Positions 16,825 to 25,349 of a DNA stretch of 64,000 bases are shown in pieces (positions within the stretch are counted from its first letter, which is position 1; each line of letters begins with the position of its first letter). The position numbers were made by a program, and so were the translations under genes. The notes beneath the pieces were generated by a model that was given only the letters and a program-made list of their open reading frames with translations, did not search any database and was not told the origin of the DNA. Origin of the DNA: Brasilonema sp. UFV-L1 (GTDB lineage Bacteria; Cyanobacteriota; Cyanobacteriia; Cyanobacteriales; Nostocaceae); the NCBI RefSeq assembly GCF_012912105.1, contig NZ_QMEA01000014.1, positions 16,551 through 80,550 on the forward strand. The letters run 5' to 3'.

Positions 16825-18126
16825 ATGGATGATCGCTCTATTCCGTATTTTGGCAAGTCTTACATGACTTCTGATTCTGCTATTCCTGATCAGAAGTCGA
16901 AAAAAGCTTTTTCTGATGTGGAGGAAATCTCTACGCTTTCTGATGTAGAAGCGATTTCGCAAGCAGAGGATAATCCAGTCCTCCCCGAAGCAGAGGTTAA
17001 TTCTGTCCTACTTTACTTAAAATCGCATTCTTCAGATTATAATATCGAGTCAAATTCCAATGATTCCAACGTGAAGGCAAATTTTTCCCATCCTGATATA
17101 GAACAGACAGGTTCTAACTATTCCAACGTGGAGTTAGATTCTTCCCATCCTGATGGTGAGTCACATCTTATTTCCGAGTATTCCAACGTGGAGGTAGATT
17201 CTTCTCATCTTGATAGAGAACAGACAAATTCTTCCCATTCTGATGAGTCACATCTTGTTTCCAATACAGAGTCGAATGCTTATCATCCTGATGTTGAGTC
17301 AAATTCTGTTGTTCCTGAGTTAGAATTCAATCCAGCTTTTCTCAACGTAGAGTTAAGTGAATCACTGTCATTAGAAGTTACGGTGAATCCCAATATTCAA
17401 GTCCAAATAAAAACTCAGGAGGAAAAACTTTTTTTAATTTTACCAACAGAGTCTCAATTCCCTTCTTCAGAAAACAATTGGACTGAGATTTGGCAACAAA
17501 TGAAGTTGCGGCTTTTGGCTTGCGATCGCTCTTTTTCACCTAATACAGCGCTACATCTGGTTGCCCAAGATCGCTTGTTAGATGGTAGACAACTCCAAGA
17601 ACTTGCCGAAAGTTTGAATCAATTTCAAATTGAGCTAAAATCGGTGTCTACTAGTCGTCGCCAAACTGCTATTGCTGCAGTCACGATGGGCTACTCTGTA
17701 GAACAATTGCAGCAACAAACAACACTTCGCGCTGAGTCAAAACCGGATAAACCTCCGCTTGCAGAACCTCTCTATTTAGAAAAGACGTTGCGTTCTGGAG
17801 AAGAAATTCGTCACCCAGGTCATGTTATCCTCTTAGGGGATTTGAACCCTGGTGGTATTGTAGTTGCAGATGGAGATATTCTTGTTTGGGGTCGTCTACG
17901 TGGAATTGCTCATGCAGGTGCCCTTGGAAATCGCGATTGTCTGATTATGGCTTTGCAGATGGAACCAACGCAGCTGCGAATTGCAGATGCTGTTGCAAGA
18001 GCTCCAGAAAAGTCCCCAATGCAGTTTTATCCTGAGGTAGCGTATATTACGTCTCAAGGAATTCGCATTGCGAGAGTTAGCGATTTTTCTAGAATCCTAT
18101 TAAGTAGGATGAATCAAGAGACCTAA
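16825..18126 (+). CDS. minC: Septum site-determining protein MinC with long N-terminal extension
   Basis: MinC inhibits FtsZ assembly away from midcell and is recruited by MinD. The family region begins only near residue 190: an N-domain (VQIKTQEEKLFLILPTES onward) and a C-terminal beta-helix (LRSGEEIRHPGHVILLGDLN, DGDILVWGRLRGIAHAG). The first 185 residues are low complexity and imperfectly repetitive, rich in Ser, Asn, His, Asp and Glu (SNVELDSSHPDGE, SNVEVDSSHLDRE). That makes the protein 433 residues, much longer than enteric MinC of about 230. An internal start at the Met at 16864 is also possible but lies within the extension. It heads the minC-minD-minE operon. Confidence 0.93.
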   Translation: MDDRSIPYFGKSYMTSDSAIPDQKSKKAFSDVEEISTLSDVEAISQAEDNPVLPEAEVNSVLLYLKSHSSDYNIESNSNDSNVKANFSHPDIEQTGSNYSNVELDSSHPDGESHLISEYSNVEVDSSHLDREQTNSSHSDESHLVSNTESNAYHPDVESNSVVPELEFNPAFLNVELSESLSLEVTVNPNIQVQIKTQEEKLFLILPTESQFPSSENNWTEIWQQMKLRLLACDRSFSPNTALHLVAQDRLLDGRQLQELAESLNQFQIELKSVSTSRRQTAIAAVTMGYSVEQLQQQTTLRAESKPDKPPLAEPLYLEKTLRSGEEIRHPGHVILLGDLNPGGIVVADGDILVWGRLRGIAHAGALGNRDCLIMALQMEPTQLRIADAVARAPEKSPMQFYPEVAYITSQGIRIARVSDFSRILLSRMNQET

Positions 18127-18178
18127 ATCTTTTTTATTGTTGTATATTTTTTAATCACTAATCGAGCTCGTTTCTATC

Positions 18179-18985
18179 ATGACTCGCATTATTGTTACAA
18201 CCTCCGGCAAAGGAGGGGTAGGAAAAACCACGATTACGGCAAATCTGGGGATGGCTTTAGCCAAAATGGGGCGTCAAGTGGCTTTGGTTGATGCGGATTT
18301 TGGTTTGAGAAATTTGGATTTGCTACTAGGGCTAGAAAATCGCATCGTTTATACAGCGGTTGAAGTTTTGGCTAGAGAGTGTCGCTTAGAACAAGCTTTG
18401 GTAAGGGATAAGCGGCAACCTAACCTTGTTTTGTTACCTGCTGCACAAAATCGTACCAAAGATGCGGTGACTCCCGATCAGATGAAATTATTGGTAAATG
18501 CACTGGCGCAAAAGTATCAATATGTTTTGGTTGATAGCCCAGCAGGAATTGAAATGGGGTTTAAAAACGCGATCGCCCCGGCAAAAGAAGCCCTGATTGT
18601 CACCACTCCAGAAATTGCTTCAGTGCGTGATGCTGATCGTGTCGTTGGATTACTGGAAGCACAAGGCATTAAACGTATTCACCTGATTATTAACCGTATC
18701 AGACCTGCAATGGTACGGGCAAATGATATGATGTCGGTTCAAGATGTTCAGGAACTTCTTGCAATTCCCTTAATTGGAGTTATTCCTGATGATGAGCGCG
18801 TTATTGTTTCTACAAATCGCGGTGAACCTTTAGTCTTAGCGGAGAATCCTTCTTTAGCTGCTACAGCGATCGACAATATTGTTCGTAGATTAGAAGGAGA
18901 AACGGTCGAATTTCTTCAGCTTGACTCACATCAAGACAACATCTTCTCTCGTTTGAGAAGGTTGTTCTGGACAAAAAGTATTTAA
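18179..18985 (+). CDS. minD: Septum site-determining ATPase MinD
   Basis: A 268-residue ParA/MinD-type ATPase with the deviant Walker A GKGGVGKTT (10-18), VDADFGLRNLDLLLGL, and YVLVDSPAGIE. The C-terminus (FSRLRRLFWTKSI) is a short amphipathic helix like the MinD membrane-targeting sequence. It binds the membrane in the ATP form, recruits MinC and is released by MinE-stimulated hydrolysis, which positions the division ring. It starts 53 bases after minC and ends 38 bases before minE. All key residues are present. Confidence 0.97.
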   Translation: MTRIIVTTSGKGGVGKTTITANLGMALAKMGRQVALVDADFGLRNLDLLLGLENRIVYTAVEVLARECRLEQALVRDKRQPNLVLLPAAQNRTKDAVTPDQMKLLVNALAQKYQYVLVDSPAGIEMGFKNAIAPAKEALIVTTPEIASVRDADRVVGLLEAQGIKRIHLIINRIRPAMVRANDMMSVQDVQELLAIPLIGVIPDDERVIVSTNRGEPLVLAENPSLAATAIDNIVRRLEGETVEFLQLDSHQDNIFSRLRRLFWTKSI

Positions 18986-19023
18986 CATATTCCCTCTGCT
19001 GCCGACTTAGCTAGCTAGCTGCA

Positions 19024-19332
19024 ATGATTCTTGAAATTTTAGAAAGATTTTTTGTTCGTAGTGCTGACAATAGTCGCACTCAAGTCAAACGCCGCCTCCA
19101 ATTGGTGATCGCTCATGATCGTGCTGACATCAGCCCTGATGTACTAGACAAGATGCGGCAAGAAATCTTAGATATTGTCTGTCGTTACGTAGAAGTTGAA
19201 ACGGATGGCTTAGAGTTTTCCCTGGAAAGCAACCAAAGGACGACAGCTTTAATTGCTAACATGCCCATTCGTCGAGTCAAAGAAACTCAAGAAGAAACAA
19301 TTGAGTTAGACAATAGTGAGAACCCTGAGTAG
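19024..19332 (+). CDS. minE: Cell division topological specificity factor MinE
   Basis: A 102-residue MinE. The N-terminal membrane/MinD-contact helix is [10 protein letters not shown], and the topological specificity domain follows ([17 protein letters not shown]: [20 protein letters not shown]). It stimulates MinD ATPase and keeps the MinCD inhibitor off midcell. The C-terminal 15 residues are acidic ([13 protein letters not shown]). It is the last gene of minC-minD-minE. Confidence 0.96.
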   Translation: MILEILERFFVRSADNSRTQVKRRLQLVIAHDRADISPDVLDKMRQEILDIVCRYVEVETDGLEFSLESNQRTTALIANMPIRRVKETQEETIELDNSENPE

Positions 19333-20009
19333 TTTTACGGTTTAATTTTGTCATTAATATAGCTAGTCAGGAAGATTTTTTATCCTGAAAAACTACCAAC
19401 TTGATCGAGATTTGGGCGCTAATTATTTAAATATCGTTGTTTTTACAGCCATTTTCAAATGATTAGACCACAACAAAGTAGGGTGGGCATCAGCCACCTT
19501 ACAGAAAATGTTTGTGTCTTTGAAGCAAAAAACACACCTAGCACTCATAATGGCGATCGCTAAAATTGTTATTCAGTTGGAGGAAATACAGTGCAGGTTA
19601 ATTTACTTTTTATATCCTTAGAGGAATGACAATTTCAAATACCAATTCAAATACCAAAAATTATTGATATTCTTGGCTAGTAAATAAAAGTCTAGATATT
19701 AAATATAACTATTCTTGACAATAGAAAGACTTACAGCAGATTGCAAGTAAATGAAGTACAGTACTGAAGTCTAAAACGCAGACTCTAAGCCCTTTTTACT
19801 TCTGACCGGAGGCGGAGCTTTCCTTGCTCCGCTCCTGACTCCTGACTCAGGAATTGCTGCTGTAATTAATAGTATTACTGATGACATAAAATCGAAGAAA
19901 AGTACACAAATTCAACAATTCCCAAGACATACCTCTTGTAAGAGAAGAAAAAATAATCACAACTATCTATTAACTTTGACTCAAACCATCAACAGCAAGC
20001 TCGGGCATA
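19333..20009. other. Gene-free region between minE and the GT2-GtrA gene
   Basis: About 680 bases without a supported gene. It contains a short heptamer-type tandem repeat CTCCTGACTCCTGACTCAG (19832-19850), complementary to the GGAGTCA repeat at 63939-63956, and GC-rich repeat remnants at 19806-19835. Promoter signals for the downstream gene cannot be pinpointed. Confidence 0.5.
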
Positions 20010-21293
20010 ATGGCTACATGTGCTGTTTCCCCACAAAATGGTTTCTACATGAATAGTATCCAACCGAACTCTTTTTTATCAGTACCCACTGGTCCATTGC
20101 AGATATCAGACTTGTCCTCTGTAACAGGAAACGCAGATAATGTACTCACTTTATTTTCTCTGGTGATTCCAACATATAACGAAGCAGCAAATATCCAAAA
20201 AATCATCTCTGTATTGAGCAGTTTGTTAGATGAAACAATACCAGGAAAGTATGAGCTGATTGTCGTAGATGACGATAGTCCAGATGGTACTTGGAAAATT
20301 GCACAGTCTTTGATGGTAAAATATCCACAACTGCGGGTGATGCGACGACAGGATGAACGGGGACTATCCAGCGCTGTGATTCGCGGATGGCAAGCCGCTA
20401 CAGGAGATGTTCTGGGAGTTATTGATGCTGATTTGCAACATCCACCCCACGTGCTACTGCAACTATTGCAAGCGATTCAACAGGGAGCAGATTTAGCCGT
20501 CGCCAGCCGACACGTAGAAGGTGGTGGAGTCAGTAGTTGGAGTTTTATGAGGCGTTTCTTGTCTCGGGGTGCTCAATTATTAGGATTGATTCTCTTACCA
20601 GGCGTTCTCGGAAGAGTGTCAGATCCGATGAGTGGTTATTTTCTGGTACGTCGGCGCTGTGTAGTTGGTAAAATCCTCAATCCTGTGGGATACAAAATTT
20701 TGCTGGAGGTCATTGGACGTGGGATAGTGGGTAAAATTGCTGAAGTTGGCTACGTGTTTTGTGAGCGCAAAGAGGGTGAAAGTAAAGTTACTTGGAAACA
20801 GTATGTCGATTATATTCACCACTTAATCCGCTTGCGGTTATCAACAGGTTTTTTGGGACAATTCTCTCAACGCATTGGTTTCCCTATAGGTCGCTTTGTT
20901 CGCTTTGGTTTGGTAGGATTCTCTGGGGTCTTTGTAGATATGGTAGTACTTTACTTGCTCAGTGACCCAACAACCTTAAGCTTACCACTGACGCGCAGTA
21001 AAATCATTGCTGGGGAAGTGGCAATTTTGAATAATTTTTTGTGGAATGACATCTGGACGTTTGCTGATGTTAGCAGGGCGCAGCTACAAGGAAGTCAGCG
21101 CTTGAAGCGGTTTTTAAAATTCAACATGATTTGTCTTGCAGGATTGGTGTTGAATGTGTTGGTGTTAAATTTGGTGTTTAATTTCGTGATTCCCAACCGC
21201 TACGTTGCTAACCTGATTGCTATTGCGATTGCTACTGTTTGGAACTTTTGGGTTAATCTCAAGCTTAGTTGGCGCGTGACTCAGGTGAAATAG
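20010..21293 (+). CDS. GT2 polyprenyl-phosphate glycosyltransferase fused to a GtrA-like membrane domain
   Basis: A 427-residue two-part protein. The GT2 domain (about 50-285) resembles dolichyl/polyprenyl-phosphate mannosyl- or glucosyltransferases: LVIPTYNEAANIQKI, VVDDDSPDGTW, the metal-binding VIDADLQHPP, and RRFLSRGAQLLG...SDPMSGYFLVRR. The C-terminal part (about 295-425) has four hydrophobic segments and the RFVRFGLVGFSGVFVDM opening of GtrA-like proteins, which help move polyprenyl-linked sugars across the membrane. A lipid-linked sugar donor for envelope glycans is the likely product; the sugar is unknown. Translation may start at Met14 (20049). A strong terminator follows. Confidence 0.88.
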   Translation: MATCAVSPQNGFYMNSIQPNSFLSVPTGPLQISDLSSVTGNADNVLTLFSLVIPTYNEAANIQKIISVLSSLLDETIPGKYELIVVDDDSPDGTWKIAQSLMVKYPQLRVMRRQDERGLSSAVIRGWQAATGDVLGVIDADLQHPPHVLLQLLQAIQQGADLAVASRHVEGGGVSSWSFMRRFLSRGAQLLGLILLPGVLGRVSDPMSGYFLVRRRCVVGKILNPVGYKILLEVIGRGIVGKIAEVGYVFCERKEGESKVTWKQYVDYIHHLIRLRLSTGFLGQFSQRIGFPIGRFVRFGLVGFSGVFVDMVVLYLLSDPTTLSLPLTRSKIIAGEVAILNNFLWNDIWTFADVSRAQLQGSQRLKRFLKFNMICLAGLVLNVLVLNLVFNFVIPNRYVANLIAIAIATVWNFWVNLKLSWRVTQVK

Positions 21294-21318
21294 CTTTTGA
21301 CTGAAAGTTGAAGTCAAC

Positions 21319-21355
21319 AAAAGCAGATGTGTATTTTCTTGTACATCTGCTTTTT
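21319..21355 (+). terminator. Rho-independent terminator after the GT2-GtrA gene
   Basis: AAAGCAGATGT pairs with ACATCTGCTTT around a short loop (GTATTTTCTTGT), and the stem runs into T5. It lies 26 bases after the stop codon. Confidence 0.88.
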
Positions 21356-21591
21356 CTGTTTTTGATGATCGAGGATGAGCAGCCAATAGGACTTGCTTTG
21401 TAACGCTTTGGATATAGTTCTTCACTTGATTACATAAATAGATAATTATCACATTTACAATCACCTCTGGTACAAGCTTATAGACCCTACTGAATTCTGT
21501 AAAGATAACCGTACTTCACAATAACTCATAGAAGCGTAAAATTAGAAGATTTACTGCTTTTAACTATTTACAACTCATCTTTTGCTTGGTG

Positions 21592-21631
21592 TGAAAATAC
21601 GACATCTAAAGTCGTGTTCTCTGTATTTTCA
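21592..21631. promoter_or_regulatory. Nested hairpin upstream of hsp20
   Basis: Outer arms TGAAAATAC (21592-21600) and GTATTTTCA (21623-21631) enclose an inner stem of GAC/GTC extended to ACGAC/GTCGT around ATCTAAA. It sits about 110 bases before the hsp20 start. No CIRCE element (TTAGCACTC-N9-GAGTGCTAA) is visible, so this may be a different heat-shock control element; the role is inferred from position only. Confidence 0.4.
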
Positions 21632-21742
21632 TCACACGAAATGTTAGGGCAAGATAACTGGTGTAAGCAATTGAAACGCTCTCGGAATTGCTGAACGAAA
21701 AACACCTGGTAATTAGTCATTAAATACAGAGGTAAACAGTTT

Positions 21743-22225
21743 ATGATGATTCGCTACTGGCAACCTTTCAGAGAACTAGAAAACCTTCGTCGTCAAATGG
21801 ATCATGTCTTTGATGAACTGACGGCTCAATCTAGCAATGCGTCATCTGCTGTCTGGACTCCTGCTGTTGAGTTAATTGATGCAGGTGATAACTTGATTTT
21901 CAAAGCACAGCTTCCTGGTGTTGTGGTGAAGGACATAGATTTGCAAGTAACTCGTGATGCTATTTCTCTTTCTGGAGAACGTCAGCAGCATCAGTATGAT
22001 GGCTCTAACTACTTGCACTCTGAATTCCGTTATGGTCAGTTCCAGCGCGTTATTAACTTGCCAGTTGCAGTGCAGAATGACAAGGTACAAGCTGACTACC
22101 ATGATGGTATTCTAACTCTCACTTTACCCAAGGTAGAAGAAGTTCGCAATCGTGTTGTCAAGATTAATCTGGGCGAACTATCTTCCTCCACTTCTAGTCA
22201 AGCTCTAGAAGCTAGTGTTAACTAA
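21743..22225 (+). CDS. Small heat-shock protein (Hsp20/alpha-crystallin)
   Basis: A 160-residue ATP-independent holdase chaperone. The alpha-crystallin domain spans about residues 40-145, opening with WTPAVELIDAGDNLIFKAQLPGV (read as two segments) and including ISLSGERQQH, SEFRYGQFQRVINLP and the DGILTLTLPK beta-strand motif. The N-terminal start MMIRYWQPFRELENLRRQMD is typical of class A bacterial Hsp20. The C-terminal IxI-type anchor is weak (VVKINLGEL). It binds unfolding proteins and can associate with thylakoid membranes in cyanobacteria. Ribosome site AGAGG precedes the ATG. Confidence 0.95.
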   Translation: MMIRYWQPFRELENLRRQMDHVFDELTAQSSNASSAVWTPAVELIDAGDNLIFKAQLPGVVVKDIDLQVTRDAISLSGERQQHQYDGSNYLHSEFRYGQFQRVINLPVAVQNDKVQADYHDGILTLTLPKVEEVRNRVVKINLGELSSSTSSQALEASVN

Positions 22226-22303
22226 GAAGTCAAGACTCGTTTTGCAAAACGCTACTTCTATTGCTAAGTATAGTATCGACCGACCAAATATCTAGTTAGT
22301 AAG

Positions 22304-22336
22304 CCAGAACATAGAAGCTCTATTTCTATGTTCTGG
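22304..22336 (+). terminator. Hairpin downstream of hsp20
   Basis: CCAGAACATAGAA (22304-22316) pairs perfectly with TTCTATGTTCTGG (22324-22336) around a seven-base loop. No strong T run follows, so it may act as an mRNA-stabilising hairpin rather than a classic terminator. Confidence 0.55.
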
Positions 22337-22421
22337 TATTGATTTAAATCATGACTTTTAAAAGTTTCCTCTGTCCTAAGTTCTGAAAAGAGGAGCATAG
22401 GGTGTGGCTTAACTTTAAAAC

Positions 22422-22443
22422 AAAAAAACCCGCCAAAGCGGGC
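22422..22443 (-). terminator. Rho-independent terminator of the 51-residue ORF
   Basis: Read on the minus strand, a CCCGC-TTTG-GCGGG stem is followed by T7. It lies 45 bases after the stop of the small minus-strand gene at 22487-22642 and supports that gene being transcribed. Confidence 0.8.
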
Positions 22444-22486
22444 TGACACACAACAAAACTATGAACTAGAAAAATAAAATCTTGAC

Positions 22487-22642
22487 TTAGCTAAAATACT
22501 TCATTTCTGCTTCCAGTTGGCGAATTAAACTTTCGTCACCTTTGGCTCTAGCTACTTCTAAGCGATGTTCTAAACTTCTTATGATATTCAATTGATGCGC
22601 TTTGCGTGCTTTTCTTATAACTTCCACTCTGTTCTTGGCCAT
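22487..22642 (-). CDS. Small basic helical protein, 51 residues
   Basis: The frame runs from an ATG at 22642 to TAA at 22487-22489 and encodes a 51-residue, strongly helical, charged peptide (MAKNRVEVIRKARKAHQLNI, then IRSLEHRLEVARAKGDES, ending AEMKYFS). Regular charge spacing and absence of low-complexity sequence suggest a real gene, and a clean terminator lies directly downstream on the same strand. I do not recognise the family. It could be a small RNA- or protein-binding helix hairpin. An AGAGG motif lies about 14 bases before the start. Confidence 0.65.
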   Translation of the reverse strand: MAKNRVEVIRKARKAHQLNIIRSLEHRLEVARAKGDESLIRQLEAEMKYFS

Positions 22643-22776
22643 TTTAACGATTTGCCTCTTTCATAACTCCATAAATATCTGATTTTCATAACATAACAAA
22701 TTTTTCGTAGCTTATGTTACAGACAAAAAAAACTTAATATATGTAAATCAACCAGAAATATATTGATTACATCCAG

Positions 22777-23571
22777 ATGCATTCTACTTATCCGATGATC
22801 ACTATGCTTAGCGATTTTGGCGATCGCGATATTTATGTCGGGGTGATGAAGGGAGTTATTGCCCAAATCAACCCAGAACTTAAGGTGATAGATTTGACAC
22901 ATCAAATTCCGCCGCAAAACATCGCAGCAGCGAGGTTTTGCTTGATGAATGCGTACTCCTACTTTCCCGTTGGAACAGTGCATTTGGCAGTTGTCGATCC
23001 GGGTGTGGGAGGAAAGCGACGAGCGATCGCAGTGGAATTTGCGAATGGCTTTCTGGTTGGACCAGATAATGGTATCTTTAGCGGACTACTCAGTCAAAGT
23101 CCAGCACTTGCAGTCGTAGAATTGACAAACCCTGATTATTGGAGAATCCCTCAACCCAGTCGGACTTTTCACGGGAGGGACATTTTTGCACCAGTAGCTG
23201 CACATTTAGCAACTGGAGTCCCTTTCACGGATTTGGGAAATCCAATTGATTCAACAGCTTTAGTAAAACTGAATATATCTGATTGTACACTAACAGAAAG
23301 TGGTATAGCAGGTTCTATTCAATATATTGACCACTTCGGTAACTTAGTGACGAATATTCCAGGGAGTTACGTGCAAGGCAAAACTTGGTGTGTTAAAGCG
23401 GCTGGGTTAATGATCGCAGGATGTCAAGCTTATAGTGATGTCAAAATTGGGGGTGCTATCGCCTTAGTTGAAAGTCACGGCTGGGTAGAAATTGCGATCA
23501 ATTGCGGTAACGCACAGTCACTGTTGCAGCTTGAGTTAGGGGATACAGTAGAATTGGTTTTTGAAAGCTAG
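22777..23571 (+). CDS. SAM hydroxide adenosyltransferase (SAM hydrolase, DUF62 family)
   Basis: A 264-residue protein of the chlorinase/fluorinase fold family that, in most bacteria, hydrolyses S-adenosylmethionine to adenosine and methionine. Motifs: MLSDFGDRDIYVGVMKG, the VDPGVGGKRRAI loop, VGPDNGIFS, FHGRDIFAPVAAHLATG and IDHFGNLVTNI. The Asp in LSDFGDRD and the Asp-Arg-His-type residues of the hydrolase group appear present, but halogenase and hydrolase cannot be separated with certainty by eye. Soluble and cytoplasmic, it appears monocistronic. Confidence 0.9.
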   Translation: MHSTYPMITMLSDFGDRDIYVGVMKGVIAQINPELKVIDLTHQIPPQNIAAARFCLMNAYSYFPVGTVHLAVVDPGVGGKRRAIAVEFANGFLVGPDNGIFSGLLSQSPALAVVELTNPDYWRIPQPSRTFHGRDIFAPVAAHLATGVPFTDLGNPIDSTALVKLNISDCTLTESGIAGSIQYIDHFGNLVTNIPGSYVQGKTWCVKAAGLMIAGCQAYSDVKIGGAIALVESHGWVEIAINCGNAQSLLQLELGDTVELVFES

Positions 23572-23738
23572 TAGTTTTTCTGGAGATGAGTTTGGGGAGA
23601 TTGTATCCTGCGGTGATGAAGATTTTTAAAAATTCACCCAAAATCATACGTCAGCAAAGGTACTTATTATGGAAATGGTAGGTAAAAAGATTTTTTGTGG
23701 TTACTGCAAGTCATTCAAAATTTAAATCTAAAATAGCT

Positions 23739-24392
23739 ATGATTGAGCAAACAGTATCTGTACCAGAAGTTTATCAAGGTCAATTCGGCGAATTTACAAT
23801 AACTGAGGGCGATCGCACAGGCGTTATCATCTACCGTACTGGATTAATGGTAGCTGCACTCAGTTTTGCGATCGCGAGTGCTTTGGTTTTGCTAAACGAT
23901 AACCCAGATTTTAAACTATTGACGCCTTTGTATGCCTGCTTCAGTCTGGCTCTTGGTGTGAGTTTACTGACCATTCACATATATATGGCATTTTTGCACC
24001 GAGTTTTGCAAGTTTTTTGGGTTATTGGCAGTGTAACCGCACTCATACTCGCATTATCTAGCACTGACCCTTTAGCTGTCACCATTTACACTCAACCAGT
24101 CACCTTGTTGGGAGTAGGCTTTATCTTTGCAGCTTTGACAGGGATTTATTTCAAAGAAGCATTTTGCTTCAATCGTCTGGAAACCAAAATACTGACACCC
24201 ATAGTACCGTTACTATTACTGGCACATATGCTTGGTATTTTGCCAATACAGGGAGAAAAGGTTTTACTTGGAGTGTGGGCAATTTTATTTGTGGTGTTTG
24301 CCTTACGCAAAGTCGTACAAGCAATTCCTCCGGATATTGGAGATAAATCTGTGTTTGAATATCTTAAAGCAAAGCGTTCAGAAAAGGTGTAA
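23739..24392 (+). CDS. DUF2301 multi-pass membrane protein
   Basis: About 217 residues from the ATG at 23739; the frame also opens at a GTG at 23697. A soluble start (MIEQTVSVPEVYQGQFGEFT) is followed by about six hydrophobic segments (for example ALSFAIASALVLL, SLALGVSLLTIHIYMAF, VFWVIGSVTALILAL, ALTGIYFKEAFCF). The layout and the FTITEGDRTG motif fit the cyanobacterial/plastid DUF2301 family of unknown function. The stop codon overlaps the next start by one base (TAATG), so the two genes are translationally coupled. Confidence 0.8.
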   Translation: MIEQTVSVPEVYQGQFGEFTITEGDRTGVIIYRTGLMVAALSFAIASALVLLNDNPDFKLLTPLYACFSLALGVSLLTIHIYMAFLHRVLQVFWVIGSVTALILALSSTDPLAVTIYTQPVTLLGVGFIFAALTGIYFKEAFCFNRLETKILTPIVPLLLLAHMLGILPIQGEKVLLGVWAILFVVFALRKVVQAIPPDIGDKSVFEYLKAKRSEKV

Positions 24393-25078
24393 TGCCTGCG
24401 AAAAGTCCTTATCAAAAGCGAAAATTCCCCAAAATTCGGTTTATCCAACGGCAACAAATGTGGACACTGACTCTTCAAGGATGGGTGAGTCTGTTCGTAA
24501 CTGCCGTTATTTTATTAGTTTTCACGATCACTCACATACATTCATTTCTGGCAGTTACTTCTCCTATCAAAGCGGATGTGCTGGTTGTAGAAGGATGGCT
24601 AACAGACGAAGCACTACAACAAGCGTTCAGCGAAATTTCCAAAAGTTCCTATCGCCAAATTTTTACAACAGGAATTCCGGTAGAAAGAGGGTATTATTTA
24701 GCGGAATACAAAAATTATGCAGAAATTGCCGCAGCAACTTTGAAAAAACTGGGCGTTCCAAATGAAAAGCTAGTGGTTATTGCAACACCTGATGTCATTA
24801 AGGATCGTACTCATGCATCTGCTGTGGCATTTTATCAGTGGCTATCTACTTCAAATGCTGAGTTCACATCAATAAATTTGTTTACTGATGATGCCCATGC
24901 TCGTAGAAGCTGGTTAATATATAAACGAGTTCTTCCTCCCAATATCAAAGTGGGTGTGATTGCTGCTAATACATCTAATTACAATCCTACAAAATGGTGG
25001 GCTTCTAGCGAAGGTGTGCGAACAATCATTTCTGAAAGCATCGCTTATATTTATGCCCTGTTCAATTGGAAAGGCTGA
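24392..25078 (+). CDS. YdcF/ElyC-like (DUF218) membrane-anchored protein
   Basis: A 228-residue protein with a basic N-terminus and one membrane helix (about 29-52, GWVSLFVTAVILLVFTITHI), then a periplasmic-type domain opening KADVLVVEGWLTDEALQQA. That opening and the later RTHASAVAFYQWL and TDDAHARRSWLIYKRV segments resemble the DUF218/YdcF superfamily, linked in some bacteria to envelope and polyprenyl-carrier metabolism. The exact role is unknown. It overlaps the DUF2301 gene by one base. The start is fixed by that overlap. Confidence 0.7.
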   Translation: MPAKSPYQKRKFPKIRFIQRQQMWTLTLQGWVSLFVTAVILLVFTITHIHSFLAVTSPIKADVLVVEGWLTDEALQQAFSEISKSSYRQIFTTGIPVERGYYLAEYKNYAEIAAATLKKLGVPNEKLVVIATPDVIKDRTHASAVAFYQWLSTSNAEFTSINLFTDDAHARRSWLIYKRVLPPNIKVGVIAANTSNYNPTKWWASSEGVRTIISESIAYIYALFNWKG

Positions 25079-25121
25079 AGAAAACTCAATTCAACGGTTT
25101 CGATCTCTTTCCTTGTAAAAA

Positions 25122-25195
25122 TGGCTCAGGTCAGACTCGAACTGACGACCAAGGGCTTATGAGTCCCCTACTCTAACCAACTGAGCTACTGAGCC
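25122..25195 (-). tRNA. tRNA-Met (CAU)
   Basis: The minus strand folds as a complete cloverleaf. Acceptor GGCTCAG pairs with CTGAGCC with discriminator A; the D arm is GCTC...GAGT; the anticodon loop is CTCATAA with anticodon CAU; the T arm is GTCAG-TTCGAGT-CTGAC. No CCA is encoded, as is common in cyanobacteria. The anticodon stem (GGGGA/GCCCT) has an A-G mismatch at its loop end. CAU also serves tRNA-Ile2 with a modified C34; elongator Met is favoured by overall similarity. A T5 run follows the 3' end. Confidence 0.9.
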
Positions 25196-25280
25196 GTGCA
25201 TTTATTTTATCTTTTTAAGATAGCATACAAAAACTCTGAAGTCAAAGGTCAAGGGTGACTCTACTTTCTGCCAATACCTA

Positions 25281-25311
25281 TAAAAAAAAGTAAGGGAGCT
25301 AGGCTCCCTCA
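25281..25311 (-). terminator. Rho-independent terminator of the LysM-M23 gene
   Basis: On the minus strand GAGGGAGCC-TA-GCTCCCT forms a strong stem followed by TACTTTTTTTT. It lies about 40 bases after the stop of the M23 peptidase gene. Confidence 0.85.
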
Positions 25312-25349
25312 AAAGAATAAGCAATAATGTAGTTACAGATTGCCAATGC

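Noticed and set aside
21743..22225. CIRCE-controlled hsp20
   Set aside because: No TTAGCACTC-N9-GAGTGCTAA element was found upstream.
25122..25195. Reading the tRNA as tRNA-Ile2 (CAU)
   Set aside because: The anticodon is shared, but the acceptor and T-arm sequence look more like elongator tRNA-Met; identity elements cannot settle it fully, so Ile2 was kept only as an alternative.
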